DNA of 64,000 nt from Pseudomonas coleopterorum. Its GTDB lineage: Bacteria; Pseudomonadota; Gammaproteobacteria; Pseudomonadales; Pseudomonadaceae. Below are positions 38,029-48,144 of the stretch, piece after piece. How positions within the stretch are numbered: position 1 is the stretch's first letter; every line of letters starts with the position of its first letter. Made by a program: the position numbers and the translations under genes. The DNA is taken from assembly GCF_900105555.1 (NCBI RefSeq), contig NZ_FNTZ01000001.1:2480001-2544000 (forward strand), in the 5' to 3' direction. The notes beneath the pieces were generated by a model. The model searched no databases. It was not told the origin of the DNA and worked only from the letters and a program-made list of their open reading frames with translations.

Positions 38029-40428
38029 ATGAACGATCAAAATGCAACCTCTCGTATGTGTGGACTCATTACTGGGCTGTACGGCGACGTACTACAAGGC
38101 TGGGCACTAGACCCTTCAAAACCCGCGCTACGTCTGGTGGTCGAAGTGTTCATCGATGGGCATAGCGTAGGCTTTGCCAAAGCTAACGAATTCCATCCAG
38201 GGGCGGATGGGGGCGACGAATTCAATGGTTTCGCCCTTCAGCTTCGTGAAAGCTGGCTTTCAACCGCTAAAACCATCTCCGCACGTATCGCCAATCAAGA
38301 GAAATGGCTTGAAGGAACTGTTCACCTCCCTGCGCCCTCTCCTGCTGATCCAGCACCGGCGGCTTCACAGGTATGGCATACCGGTGGACTTAAAGTCAGT
38401 GGCTGGGCATTCGATCCTACTGATCCGAATCGAGCAGTGACCGTGACGGTCCGAGAAGGTATCAACACCGTGGCCACAGTCACCGCCGATCATCTGCATC
38501 ATGCTCTAGCTTATAAGGCCAGCCGGCACCACGGCTTCGAGATTGATTTGCCGTGGGTATTAGCGGATGGAAAACTGCATAATCTCGAGGTATTAAACGA
38601 CCGAGGTCAACCCCTGTCTGGTAGTCCACTGCAGCTATGCTGCTGGCCAGAAGGTATAGAGTCACTCGTACGCTCAAATGGCCACACTCGTCTAAACACG
38701 CACGGTGATACTTTGTTGGCAACTGTAGCGCGCCACCAAGAAGTACTACTTCCAAAAAGTGCTGGATTTGAGCACTATCCAGAGTGGTTTGAAGTATTTC
38801 AAGCGCCAGCACCAGCTGTAGAGGGTACACCGCTTAGATGTGGCGTAATGATAATTACCGATGGGAACAATACGCTTGAGACAATCACTCAATCAAGTGT
38901 TGCGAATCAACGGGCCGAAGTTACTCTCACTGTGCTGACCCATGAGGATGACATTACAGCGGCAATAAATAAGCTTGAGGCCCAGAAGTGTGACGCAATT
39001 ATTCCCGTGATGGCTGGAGACAGATTATCCCCATACGCAGTTGATCAACTGATGGGGTTGATGACTGACGGGGTGATTTGGGGATATGGTGATTGTGATT
39101 GCGATGGCATAAATGGTGAGCGTACCTCGCCATGGTTAAAGCCGATTTGGGATATAGACCTGTTCTTAGGCGCTGACATATTTACCCCTGGCGCGGTGAT
39201 ACGGACCGAAGCGATCAAAAGCGTTTTCGAGCACATTCGAAAAAATACCCAGCCAGCGCGGATCAGCTGGTTAGACTTCGTTAGCGCTCTAGCTTTTTTT
39301 AGCGAAACATCAGGCTCTACCGTAGGGCATCTCCCCCGCGTAGTTTATCATCGGCATACTAGACTACCTAGAAGTCCTGTTGGGGCTGAAAGAAACATAA
39401 AAAGAGAAAAGTCGATTGGGTGGCTGGTTCAAAACCTAGTGCCCGGTTCGACTGTAAAACCAAATCACATTTATCCCGCGCTGCTAGTTCCTCAGTGGGC
39501 TCACCCCCAAACGTTTCCTAAAGTGACCCTTATGATTCCGACGCGAGATCGGGTTGATCTTCTTCGGACATGTGTTGAGGGGGTTTTGAAAAGCACCAAT
39601 TATCCAAACTTAGAAATTATTATAGTTGATAATGATTCCACCGAGGATGAAACGCTCCAATATTTCGACGAACTACAAACACGGGGTGTACGCGTGCTGC
39701 CACATCCGCATGCGTTCAACTATCCTGCAGTCAATAACAGGGCTGCCGAGGTATCAACAGGCGAGCTTGTCTGCCTACTGAATAATGACATTGAAATCAT
39801 AGATAGCAACTGGCTCACCGAACTGGTGAAGCATTGCCTTCGTCCCAACATAGATGTGGTAGGAGCGAAACTCCTTTGGTCGAATGGTATGGTTCAACAC
39901 GGTGGAGTCGTTATAGGTATCAATGGCCTCGCCGCACACGCAGGGAACAACCTAGAAGATAGAGATCCCGGTTATCTTGGGAACAATCAGATTACACATC
40001 GCCGAACTGCAGTGACTGGCGCTTGCATGCTACTCACCAGAGAGTTGTACTTGAAACACCGCGGCATGGATGAGTTCCTTTTTCCGGTAGCTTTCAATGA
40101 TGTTGATCTCTGTTTGAGAATTACGGAATCTGGAGGGCGTATTTTGTGGGTAGCTTCCAGCAAGCTAATTCACGCAGAATCTGCAAGCCGTGGCAAGGAC
40201 ATTAGCGCCGAGAGGCGAAGTAGAGCAAAGCGAGAGCAAGATTACTTCATAAGAAAATGGTCCGTAATCAATAGAAGCGATCCTTTCTATCACCCTTCTC
40301 TTTCTCATGATTATTTGACTGGGCCATATTCAGGTCTAGCATTACCACCAACTAACAACTCAATCAGATACAGCTACTCAGTTCTAACCTCAACTGAGCA
40401 GCGAGAAATGGAAAGATTGAAAGGATGA
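38029..40428 (+). CDS. GT2 glycosyltransferase with two N-terminal GWA modules
   Basis: 799 aa. Two beta modules: residues about 10-95 (VLQGWALDPSKPALRLVVEV) and about 112-205 (KVSGWAFDPTDPN...HHGFEIDLP), each with the pattern GWA-x-D-P, a short V-x-V strand pair, DG or EG, and HGF/NGF before an LP/LR end. A middle region (about 265-440) resembles a degenerate GT fold. The catalytic GT2 domain is at about 500-760: KVTLMIPTRDRVDLLRTCVE, VDNDSTED, LNNDIEIIDSNWL, and a W/H-rich tail. It is one of the serial glycosyltransferases of this block, 33 bases after the previous gene. GC content starts to fall in its second half. Confidence 0.82.
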   Translation: MNDQNATSRMCGLITGLYGDVLQGWALDPSKPALRLVVEVFIDGHSVGFAKANEFHPGADGGDEFNGFALQLRESWLSTAKTISARIANQEKWLEGTVHLPAPSPADPAPAASQVWHTGGLKVSGWAFDPTDPNRAVTVTVREGINTVATVTADHLHHALAYKASRHHGFEIDLPWVLADGKLHNLEVLNDRGQPLSGSPLQLCCWPEGIESLVRSNGHTRLNTHGDTLLATVARHQEVLLPKSAGFEHYPEWFEVFQAPAPAVEGTPLRCGVMIITDGNNTLETITQSSVANQRAEVTLTVLTHEDDITAAINKLEAQKCDAIIPVMAGDRLSPYAVDQLMGLMTDGVIWGYGDCDCDGINGERTSPWLKPIWDIDLFLGADIFTPGAVIRTEAIKSVFEHIRKNTQPARISWLDFVSALAFFSETSGSTVGHLPRVVYHRHTRLPRSPVGAERNIKREKSIGWLVQNLVPGSTVKPNHIYPALLVPQWAHPQTFPKVTLMIPTRDRVDLLRTCVEGVLKSTNYPNLEIIIVDNDSTEDETLQYFDELQTRGVRVLPHPHAFNYPAVNNRAAEVSTGELVCLLNNDIEIIDSNWLTELVKHCLRPNIDVVGAKLLWSNGMVQHGGVVIGINGLAAHAGNNLEDRDPGYLGNNQITHRRTAVTGACMLLTRELYLKHRGMDEFLFPVAFNDVDLCLRITESGGRILWVASSKLIHAESASRGKDISAERRSRAKREQDYFIRKWSVINRSDPFYHPSLSHDYLTGPYSGLALPPTNNSIRYSYSVLTSTEQREMERLKG

Positions 40429-40468
40429 AGAATTCATTCGCAGAACTAAATGACGGCGAATATAGCCC

Positions 40469-43400
40469 ATGGCGCCGATCCATGCCATTGAAGTCAACGA
40501 CAGTATCCTTTTGATGAATACACCATTACGTGACAACATGAACGATAGACATTCGTTACCAAGTAGTAACACACACACTCAATTTGATGCTGTATTCTAT
40601 CGAACTTGGTTTCCCGACGCGTCGCAGCTGGACGATGTAGCGGCTAGGGAAAATTGGGAGGAAAACAAAGCATCGAGGCCACCCAACTTCAATAGCCTGC
40701 TGAATAGCAGAGGACTTTCTCTTTCTACCATCCCTAAGGATACAGATTGGGATCTCTATGTTTCTAAGCATCACAAGCTTAAAGAGCCCAGCACATCTCA
40801 GTACCATATACTTTTCAGTTATTTAAGGAAACAGCAAGCCGAAAAGCTCCGAGATTTTCATTTTGTGCGATCCTATTACAAGTCACTTAGCGCATATAAC
40901 GATAAGGATTTGAATTCACTTTTCATGAATAGTGAACATGGCGCCTATGTGGGTTCCATACGCGAACTGCTAGAAGCCTATGGATTCGAACCAAACGTTA
41001 TAGGCTACCTATATTCAAAAAATATCATCCCAATTGCAGCATCGGAAAACCTCGGCTGGGACTGGGATAAATTCATTGACCAGTTGATGATGCAACCCGT
41101 TCGGAAGCATACCTTTAGCAATAGTGCATTAACAAACGCAGAACTATACATTTTACTTGCGTGGCACGCGCATCGCAGTGGGCTTGAAGCCAAAGCAGAA
41201 CAGTTATATAGAATTGCAAAGGAAATACATGCTGACTGTGCGATGATTAAGCAATGGACTAGTAAAGTCACGCTATCCACGTCTAGCTACATATTTTCAC
41301 CCAATAACTGTGTTGATACGCTTTTTTATAGATCTCGTTACGAGGACCTCAGCCTCAGCGACGTTACAGGCTTGGAAAGACATTGGCAAACGCATGGCTT
41401 TGCTGAGCATAGAGCTCCGACCCTAGAGCATGAGCTGCATTTATTGCATCTCAACATACAAGATCTGCCCATGGGTTTCGACTGGCGCAGCTTTTTGAAA
41501 GAATATGAGATTGATGGTAACAGACCTTGGGCGAGCAGAAACTTTGCCATAATCTCATACCTCCAGCTGGTTAAAGAGGGAAAAGCGTATGAGCATAGTT
41601 TTTATACCAGCTACTACGTGGATGCCCTGAGGTTATCAGCCGATCCAAGCCAAGCTTTCGCTCACTGGTCAACTAGCGTGTCGGGCTCCGATCGTCGTAT
41701 CGGTAACCTTACTCAATATTTGACAAGCCTAGATTTGCCTATAGGCAAAATTCCGAGTTGGCTTGATTTCGAGGAAATCAAAGAAATCAATAGTGAATGG
41801 AGCAAACCATATTGGGATACTATCGCCCACATCCTCCGCTCCGCATCGCTTCCACTACTGAAAGTCACAAAGGACTCGATGCGCAACGCTGATTTTTACT
41901 ATGAAATCGGCAATCATTACGAGCACTTGGGAAATCTCGATAGGGCACATGAAATCTACATCGGACTACTTGAGTTTGCCAGCCATACATTCACATTAGA
42001 GCATCTAGGCAATATATACTACCGCGCTGGATTATATTCCAGGGCGATGAGCAAATACCTGAAGGCAGTTTCAAATGGAAACTGTTCAGAGTGGGCATAT
42101 ATCAACGCCTTGAGATGCGCAACCAAAAATATCAGCACTGCGGCAATCACAGTGAGCATATGCTCTTCAGCGATCGACAATCTCACAGATCCAAAGCTGA
42201 TAGAAGAATATATTGGCGAGATCGTTGATACGCTATGGACTGAAGCATCTAAACAAATTGATATTTATTTACATCAAAACAAAAGATCTGAAATAATAGA
42301 TACCGTTTTTGAAACAGCTAAGGTTATCGATGCTTTATATTCAACACTGACGATTGGGAAATCGAAGCGACGGTACGAAGGAGCGCTTAACTCGGAAAAG
42401 GTTCTTATTGTGGGAGATTTCTTCCTACCTCAATGCAAACGATACCGTATTCATCAAAAGCTTGAACAGCTGGAGGCAGCCGGATACAGCGCAACCGCGG
42501 TCTCGTGGGTGGATGCCGATCTGGCACTGCAGGAAATCGCTCTGCATGATATTTGTATTTTCTATAGAGCACCTGCGCTCCCCAATGTAGTTAAAGTCAT
42601 TTCAACCGCTAAAGCTATGGGCAAAGTAGTGGTGTATGAAACAGATGATCTTATTTTTGATGGTGCATATCCACCGCCCATAGAAACATACGGGGGATAT
42701 ATTAGCGAAGCTGAGTACAAAGATCTTGTAAAAGGAATGAGTCTCTACAGGGCAGCTGCTAAGCTCTGCAATTATGCTATTGGATCCACACAACCATTAG
42801 TAAATGAGCTCGCCAAACTAGTCACATCAGGCCGATGCTTCCTACATCGGAACGCTTTAGATAAGCAAAACGTGATTCCAGGACCTCCGCCCCAGAAAAT
42901 CAATCGTGACCATGTCAATATCTTCTATGGCAGCGGCACCAAAGCGCACAATAGCGATTTTATCGAAACCGCACTTCCCGGCTTGAAAAAGCTGATGAGC
43001 GAACACACGGTGACAAGGCTCGTCATCGTCGGTTACTTAAATTTACCAACTGAGTTCTTAAAGCTTTTTTCTGATCGAATCGTACAAATCCCCCTTACTG
43101 ATTCCGTGGAAACGTATTGGTCTTATCTTTCAGCCGCCGACATCAATCTCGCGGTACTTATTCCAGACGCGTTAACTGACTCCAAGAGCGAGCTTAAATG
43201 GTTCGAGGCCGCAATCTACGGCATACCATCCGTTGTCAGCCCGACACAGAACTACATAGATGTTATAAATGAGGGTGAAGACGGATTAATCGCTTTTGAC
43301 CTTGAACATTGGTATGAAAAGCTTGAGCAGCTGGTGCGCTCGCCTGAATTGCGTCACCGCATTGGCGACGCTGCATATAGGCGCGTCGTGAAAGATTACG

Positions 43401-43501
43401 GAGTTCCAAAAATGTCTCAACAGCTGAGAAGTACGCTTGACCTATTGGTCGAGCTACAAACGTCTGTCAATAATCAGCGCAGTGAAAGATCCCCGTCATG
43501 A
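40469..43501 (+). CDS. Giant glycosyltransferase: four FYR-type modules, TPR-like region and GT4-like C terminus
   Basis: About 1010 aa; starts at 40469, 40514 and 40538 are possible and none has a clear ribosome site. The N-terminal part holds four diverged copies of a 65-80-residue module: near 38-105 (FDAVFYRTWFPD...TDWDLYVSKH), 128-200 (HFVRSYYKSLS...WDWDKFI), 288-355 (VDTLFYRSRYED...FDWRSFLKEY) and 375-440 (SFYTSYYVDAL...WLDFEEI). A TPR-like stretch (about 470-560: YYEIGNHYEHLGNLDRAHEIY) follows. Residues about 650-1000 look like a GT4-type GT-B domain (VVYETDDLIFD, LKWFEAAIYGIPSVVS, RVVKDYGV). DNA here is AT-rich with many ata, tta and aga codons. Confidence 0.72.
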   Translation: MAPIHAIEVNDSILLMNTPLRDNMNDRHSLPSSNTHTQFDAVFYRTWFPDASQLDDVAARENWEENKASRPPNFNSLLNSRGLSLSTIPKDTDWDLYVSKHHKLKEPSTSQYHILFSYLRKQQAEKLRDFHFVRSYYKSLSAYNDKDLNSLFMNSEHGAYVGSIRELLEAYGFEPNVIGYLYSKNIIPIAASENLGWDWDKFIDQLMMQPVRKHTFSNSALTNAELYILLAWHAHRSGLEAKAEQLYRIAKEIHADCAMIKQWTSKVTLSTSSYIFSPNNCVDTLFYRSRYEDLSLSDVTGLERHWQTHGFAEHRAPTLEHELHLLHLNIQDLPMGFDWRSFLKEYEIDGNRPWASRNFAIISYLQLVKEGKAYEHSFYTSYYVDALRLSADPSQAFAHWSTSVSGSDRRIGNLTQYLTSLDLPIGKIPSWLDFEEIKEINSEWSKPYWDTIAHILRSASLPLLKVTKDSMRNADFYYEIGNHYEHLGNLDRAHEIYIGLLEFASHTFTLEHLGNIYYRAGLYSRAMSKYLKAVSNGNCSEWAYINALRCATKNISTAAITVSICSSAIDNLTDPKLIEEYIGEIVDTLWTEASKQIDIYLHQNKRSEIIDTVFETAKVIDALYSTLTIGKSKRRYEGALNSEKVLIVGDFFLPQCKRYRIHQKLEQLEAAGYSATAVSWVDADLALQEIALHDICIFYRAPALPNVVKVISTAKAMGKVVVYETDDLIFDGAYPPPIETYGGYISEAEYKDLVKGMSLYRAAAKLCNYAIGSTQPLVNELAKLVTSGRCFLHRNALDKQNVIPGPPPQKINRDHVNIFYGSGTKAHNSDFIETALPGLKKLMSEHTVTRLVIVGYLNLPTEFLKLFSDRIVQIPLTDSVETYWSYLSAADINLAVLIPDALTDSKSELKWFEAAIYGIPSVVSPTQNYIDVINEGEDGLIAFDLEHWYEKLEQLVRSPELRHRIGDAAYRRVVKDYGVPKMSQQLRSTLDLLVELQTSVNNQRSERSPS

Positions 43502-44724
43502 GCACTAAGAAAAAAATAGCACTCGTAAATGTATTTTTTGCTCCCCAGTCTATCGGAGGGGCTACACGTGTCTTGATGGATAATTTCGATCTGCTTCGCA
43601 AGGGTTATGCGGAGGATTATGATCTCGTTGTTTTTACCAGCGATCACGGTTCTCAAAAACCGCACACCTTAACCACCTATCTTCATGAAGGTGTAAGGGT
43701 GTACCGTGCAGGCATCGTCTACAGAATTAATATGGACTGGAACCCCCACGATCCGGTGATGGGAGAATTATTCTCGAAATTTCTAGAGCTGGAAAAGCCG
43801 GATATTGTGCATTTCCATTGTATTCAACGACTGGGATCGGGCATTGTTGAAGCGACTATAGCGATGTCTATACCATACATAGTAACTATACATGATGCTT
43901 GGTGGATATCAGACTATCAGTTCCTGATGGATCGGGAATCTAATGTTTATCAAGATGGCCACCCTGACGTATTTGCTCCACTGCTAACGCCCGAGGGAGT
44001 TTCCACACAAGAGTCGCTTAATCGGCGCACGCATCTCAAAAGTCTTTTGAGCAAAGCTTCTTCTGTGCAAGTTGTCTCACAAGCGTTTGAACAAATTTAC
44101 AATCATAATGGTGTAATAAATACAGTTCCGAATCCTAATGGCATCAATTCACGCGAATGGAAGAAAAGAGCTACGTCATACACGAATAAAATTTGTATTG
44201 CCCATATTGGAGGAATGGCGGAACATAAGGGCTATCATATATTCAAACAAGCTCTTCTTGCGCTACCTTATAAAAATCTCGAAGTGTTAGTGGTCGATCA
44301 TTCCGTACCCTCAAATCATGTTGCGAAAGACATGTGGGGTACAGTTCCGGTGAAATACATCGGAAAGGTTCCGCAAGAAAAGATTGAAGACCTTTACGCG
44401 CAGATGGACGTATTGGTTGCTGTGTCAATTTGGCCTGAAAGCTTTGGCCTCGTGACGCGCGAAGCTACTGCGGCTGGCGTTTGGGTAATAGCCTCCAATA
44501 TAGGAGGCATCGGCGAGGATGTTGTCCAAGGCGTTACAGGAGTGGTGATTCCTCCAGCATTAAACGCGTTAATCGAAGTGTGCCACCATCTCGACCAATT
44601 AGGTACTCCACCTAAAGTTCCAAAACATGCAAAGGAGCAGATCCGCACAGTTCGTACTCAAGTTGATAAAGTGGTCGAAACCTATGGCCAGATTCTTCAT
44701 GGAGGCGAGACAACGGGTGATTAA
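43498..44724 (+). CDS. GT4-family glycosyltransferase
   Basis: 408 aa; ATG overlaps the previous stop (ATGA). GT-B fold: KKIALVNVFFAPQSIGGATR, DIVHFHCIQRLGSGI and IVTIHDAWWISDYQF in the acceptor half; IAHIGGMAEHKGYHIFKQAL and VAVSIWPESFGLVTREATAAG (Glu pair) in the donor half. Layout is that of exopolysaccharide and O-chain GT4 enzymes. Coupled to both neighbours, so it is part of one assembly pathway. Low-GC codon use as in the flanking genes. Confidence 0.88.
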   Translation: MSTKKKIALVNVFFAPQSIGGATRVLMDNFDLLRKGYAEDYDLVVFTSDHGSQKPHTLTTYLHEGVRVYRAGIVYRINMDWNPHDPVMGELFSKFLELEKPDIVHFHCIQRLGSGIVEATIAMSIPYIVTIHDAWWISDYQFLMDRESNVYQDGHPDVFAPLLTPEGVSTQESLNRRTHLKSLLSKASSVQVVSQAFEQIYNHNGVINTVPNPNGINSREWKKRATSYTNKICIAHIGGMAEHKGYHIFKQALLALPYKNLEVLVVDHSVPSNHVAKDMWGTVPVKYIGKVPQEKIEDLYAQMDVLVAVSIWPESFGLVTREATAAGVWVIASNIGGIGEDVVQGVTGVVIPPALNALIEVCHHLDQLGTPPKVPKHAKEQIRTVRTQVDKVVETYGQILHGGETTGD

Positions 44725-46873
44725 ACAGCAACGATCTTATTGGGGTCATCTAGATGGCTACGCCGATGGACGCATCACGGGTTGGGCGTTAGATCGACTG
44801 AACTCCGTTAAAGCCCCAAGACTAATTTTTCTGATAGATGGGAAGCGTGTTGGCTCCTTGAAGCCGCGGCAGTTCCGATCAGACCTAGTGGCGTCAGGCA
44901 TTGGAGACGGACATCATGGCTTTTCGTTCAAAATTCCCGATACGTATTTGCGGGCAGAGTCGTTTACGGTAAGTGTATTTTTTGCAGATGATTCTCAAGG
45001 ACTTCAAGCAATTACCGGCTCCCCTGCAACTTATCAACATGGACCTAACATAAAAATAGTTGGAGCATTCTCCGTAGGTTGGGATGGGGTTGTACGAGGC
45101 TGGGCAACCCACCTCCCAGCATCCAAGGAAGATCTAGGTTTAGTCGTTCAAGTAGATGGCATCGCTGTAGGCACTGTTTTCACAGACATAGAGCGTCCTG
45201 ACGTTAAACTTGCGGGGCTGGCCGATAGTAGGTGTGGCTTTCAGTTCGTATTATCTCCATCAGATTGCTTACGGGATATCGTAGACGTTTTGGTATTGGA
45301 CCAAAAGACTGGAGCTAGCCTGACAGCTGGACCAGCCAAATTCAATGCGGGTAGCTCATATCTAAAAAAGCAACGTGCGTCAGACTTAGACTCCTACCTA
45401 TTCCAGCTAGACAAATCCTCTCCGCAACTGACATCTACGATTTGCATATCAATACTCCTTCCAACCTACCGGTCTGATCTCCACTACCTATCTCTAGCGA
45501 TAGAGTCTGTGCTGAACCAAAGTTATCAAAACTGGCAGCTATGCATTGCAGATGATGGTTCCAATTGTGTCAAGCTGAAATCTCTCCTACTGCAATATAG
45601 TCAATCAGATCCGCGGATCTCCTGTGTTTTTATGGCAGAAAACCGACACATTAGTGAGGCTACCAATGCCGCTCTCGCTCTCGCACAGGGCGAATACATC
45701 GGGTTACTTGATCACGACGACGTTTTGCATAAAGATGCCATTTTTCATGTAGTAGGCGCTATTCAGTCTAATCCAAAAGCCGTGCTCTTATATACAAATG
45801 AAGACAAATGCGATGGCACAGGCGCGAGATATGACCCATATTTCAAGCCCGGCTATGATCCGGAGCTTATGTACAGCCAAAACTATATTAGTCATTTTGG
45901 TGTGTATAAAACAGATTTGGTGCGAATGATCGGGGGGTTTAGGCGGGGATATGAAGGAGCCCAAGACTATGATCTGGCGCTTAGAGTCACACGCAATGCC
46001 TCACAACAGCAGATAGTTCATATCAACCAAGTCCTCTACCACTGGAGAGCGCTAAAGACTTCTACGGCGTCTTCGATAAGTACAAAGGCCTACGCAAAAA
46101 TCGCTATGCGGAAGGCTATTTATAGTCATATCCGGGCTAAGGGAGAATCCGGAAAAATTAAGTTTAGCCACGATGGCCAGTATATGCAGTTCAAACCATC
46201 AAACAGCACACGGGAGCAGAAATATATATTAATAATTAGTACTAAAGTCATAAATTACGGCACTTTGAAACTCTTGCAGGACCTCCCTAGCGGACTCAGA
46301 GACAACATACAAATTCACATAGTACAATGCTCTTCACCTGGTCAAGCTATTGCAAATATTGTCCTTTTTAACTTATTTAAGGTGATGCTGCATCACGTCT
46401 CGCCCAACAAATCACTTGCTCAAATCCTTGATGAGGTACTCTATCATCACAAACACGGCATAGTAATTTATTCCTCTTCTAGCGTCACTCGCCATGCTGC
46501 TTATCCTCATTGGTTTAAAACTCTGACCAGCCATGCTAACCGTAAAGAAATTGGATTTGTAACTCCGCGAATTCTTAATAGCAATGGAGACCTATTGCAT
46601 TATGGTGACACTCGCCAATGCAAAAGCAGCCTAAAAGAAACCGCCCCCCCCGACAATGCATTTGGACAACTTGAGCTTGCGAAAACTGCACGATCTATTA
46701 GCTATTGGATGTTTTCAATACGCACTGAGACCTATAAGCGCGTGAGATCACACTGCCCTGAACAGTCTTCCGACGTCCCGCTCAGCCTAGATTCCATGGC
46801 TGAGATTAGTACACAGCTAGGCTTCCGCAATATAGCTATCCCGTGTAATGTGATTTTCGAAAAAGATTTCTAG
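44717..46873 (+). CDS. GT2 glycosyltransferase with two N-terminal GWA modules
   Basis: 718 aa from a GTG at 44717 preceded by GGAGG (11 bases away) and overlapping the previous gene by 8 bases; ATGs up to 90 bases upstream in the overlap are possible. Two beta modules: GRITGWALDRLNSVKAP (22-26 core) with GIGDGHHGFSFKIP, and VVRGWATHLPASK (128-130 core) with CGFQFVLSP. The GT2 domain follows (about 245-480): ISILLPTYRSDLHYLSLAIE, IADDGSNC, GLLDHDDVLHKDA, and AQDYDLALRVTRN. The last 200 residues look like a second, degenerate GT region. Module sequences resemble those in the genes at 38029 and 35644. Confidence 0.8.
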   Translation: MIKQQRSYWGHLDGYADGRITGWALDRLNSVKAPRLIFLIDGKRVGSLKPRQFRSDLVASGIGDGHHGFSFKIPDTYLRAESFTVSVFFADDSQGLQAITGSPATYQHGPNIKIVGAFSVGWDGVVRGWATHLPASKEDLGLVVQVDGIAVGTVFTDIERPDVKLAGLADSRCGFQFVLSPSDCLRDIVDVLVLDQKTGASLTAGPAKFNAGSSYLKKQRASDLDSYLFQLDKSSPQLTSTICISILLPTYRSDLHYLSLAIESVLNQSYQNWQLCIADDGSNCVKLKSLLLQYSQSDPRISCVFMAENRHISEATNAALALAQGEYIGLLDHDDVLHKDAIFHVVGAIQSNPKAVLLYTNEDKCDGTGARYDPYFKPGYDPELMYSQNYISHFGVYKTDLVRMIGGFRRGYEGAQDYDLALRVTRNASQQQIVHINQVLYHWRALKTSTASSISTKAYAKIAMRKAIYSHIRAKGESGKIKFSHDGQYMQFKPSNSTREQKYILIISTKVINYGTLKLLQDLPSGLRDNIQIHIVQCSSPGQAIANIVLFNLFKVMLHHVSPNKSLAQILDEVLYHHKHGIVIYSSSSVTRHAAYPHWFKTLTSHANRKEIGFVTPRILNSNGDLLHYGDTRQCKSSLKETAPPDNAFGQLELAKTARSISYWMFSIRTETYKRVRSHCPEQSSDVPLSLDSMAEISTQLGFRNIAIPCNVIFEKDF

Positions 46874-46905
46874 CACTTCCTATTCAACATCATCTGAAGA
46901 ATTTT

Positions 46906-48144
46906 ATGGACAATACTCTCAGCAGCATCGAAGAATACAACGCACTCCTTGTACAAGGAGTGCAATGGCGGAACGACGGAAATTTTGAACTAGCTGAAAA
47001 AGCTCTGGTTCTCGCATGCAAGTCTATGCCCCTCGAGTGGCAAGGCTATTATGAGCTCGCTCTCATTTATGAAATAAGAAAAGATTCACTAAATCTCAGA
47101 CAGTGTCTCGAACATGCTTTAACCCGCAACCCAGGGCAAATAGATACCATCCATAAGCTACTTACGCTCGTCATACTGGATGATAACGACAAAGATTATT
47201 TCAAGTTTATATCAATTATCGATTTTTCGCACGAATTGATCATCGAGAGAGTATGCGCACTTGATGAACTCAGGAGATTTAGAAAGCTGCATCCCATAGC
47301 TAGTATCCAAGAGGGTCATCAGCAAATAGTCGAGCAGTCAGAGGGTTGGATTTTCGTTGAGGACGTCATACAACGTATGCGAGAGGCACTTCATAACCGA
47401 GAGGGTTTCGCATTCATCAGACTCGGCGATGGGGAAGGCACTTGGTTGAACCACGACAAAGCAGATGAGATTCTTTATCATACCATGCGAAGTATCAATA
47501 GGACTGAATTTTGGAATATATGGTACGGAGAGGAGGTTGCTGTCCATCGATACAGCTTTTTGTCAATTATGCATAACCTGGCGTTCCGATTAGGTGAAGC
47601 TGATATTTTGGGGATTCCCCCGTTGACATGGTTGGAACATGAGCACGCTATCGGCAGCCTTCGGGGGCTTCCTGGCACCGTCAACGTAGTGAAATTACTA
47701 GCTGCTAACTCCGCAATTCTTGAGAACATGTCACTGTGCACTCAACTGATGCATTATGAATTATCAAACCATCCCGATTTTTTAGAGTTTCTATGCAATC
47801 TTGATCGAATCGCGATTATTTCTTGCCACCCTGAAACCGCCCAACTGATGCAATTGAAGTTTGGCATTCTCGACGTTCTCTACATCCCTGTCCCAGGTGA
47901 GCCGTCACGCGCACATTTGCTTGGTGAAAACTCTGTTAAAGGCCAACATTATCCCGATGGTTTCTATCAAACCCTACAATCAATCAATACGGTCGACTTC
48001 ACCGGACTCGTATGTCTTGTAGGTGGAGGCATACTTGGCAAGCTCTATAGCTTGGAAATAAAAGCTCGTGGCGGTATTGCAATAGATGTCGGCTCTGTCA
48101 TGGACAAATGGCTGAACAAACCAACTCGTCCGGATTTTTTCTAA
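46906..48144 (+). CDS. TPR-like + GT-D-fold (DUF1792-like) candidate glycosyltransferase
   Basis: 412 aa. Residues 10-100 are TPR-like (LLVQGVQWRNDGNFELAEKAL...YYELALIYEIRKD). From about 150 the sequence matches the layout of GT-D glycosyltransferases: FAFIRLGDGEG (the D-G-E metal/nucleotide motif, about 168-178), IAIISCHPETAQLM, and the C-terminal VCLVGGGILGKLYSLEIKA with GGIAIDVGSVMDKW. GT-D enzymes are known from streptococcal serine-rich-repeat adhesin glycosylation and from O-chain loci. Family assignment is from memory of motifs. It ends directly against ugd (TAA-ATG), so the two are coupled. AT-rich codons. Confidence 0.68.
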   Translation: MDNTLSSIEEYNALLVQGVQWRNDGNFELAEKALVLACKSMPLEWQGYYELALIYEIRKDSLNLRQCLEHALTRNPGQIDTIHKLLTLVILDDNDKDYFKFISIIDFSHELIIERVCALDELRRFRKLHPIASIQEGHQQIVEQSEGWIFVEDVIQRMREALHNREGFAFIRLGDGEGTWLNHDKADEILYHTMRSINRTEFWNIWYGEEVAVHRYSFLSIMHNLAFRLGEADILGIPPLTWLEHEHAIGSLRGLPGTVNVVKLLAANSAILENMSLCTQLMHYELSNHPDFLEFLCNLDRIAIISCHPETAQLMQLKFGILDVLYIPVPGEPSRAHLLGENSVKGQHYPDGFYQTLQSINTVDFTGLVCLVGGGILGKLYSLEIKARGGIAIDVGSVMDKWLNKPTRPDFF

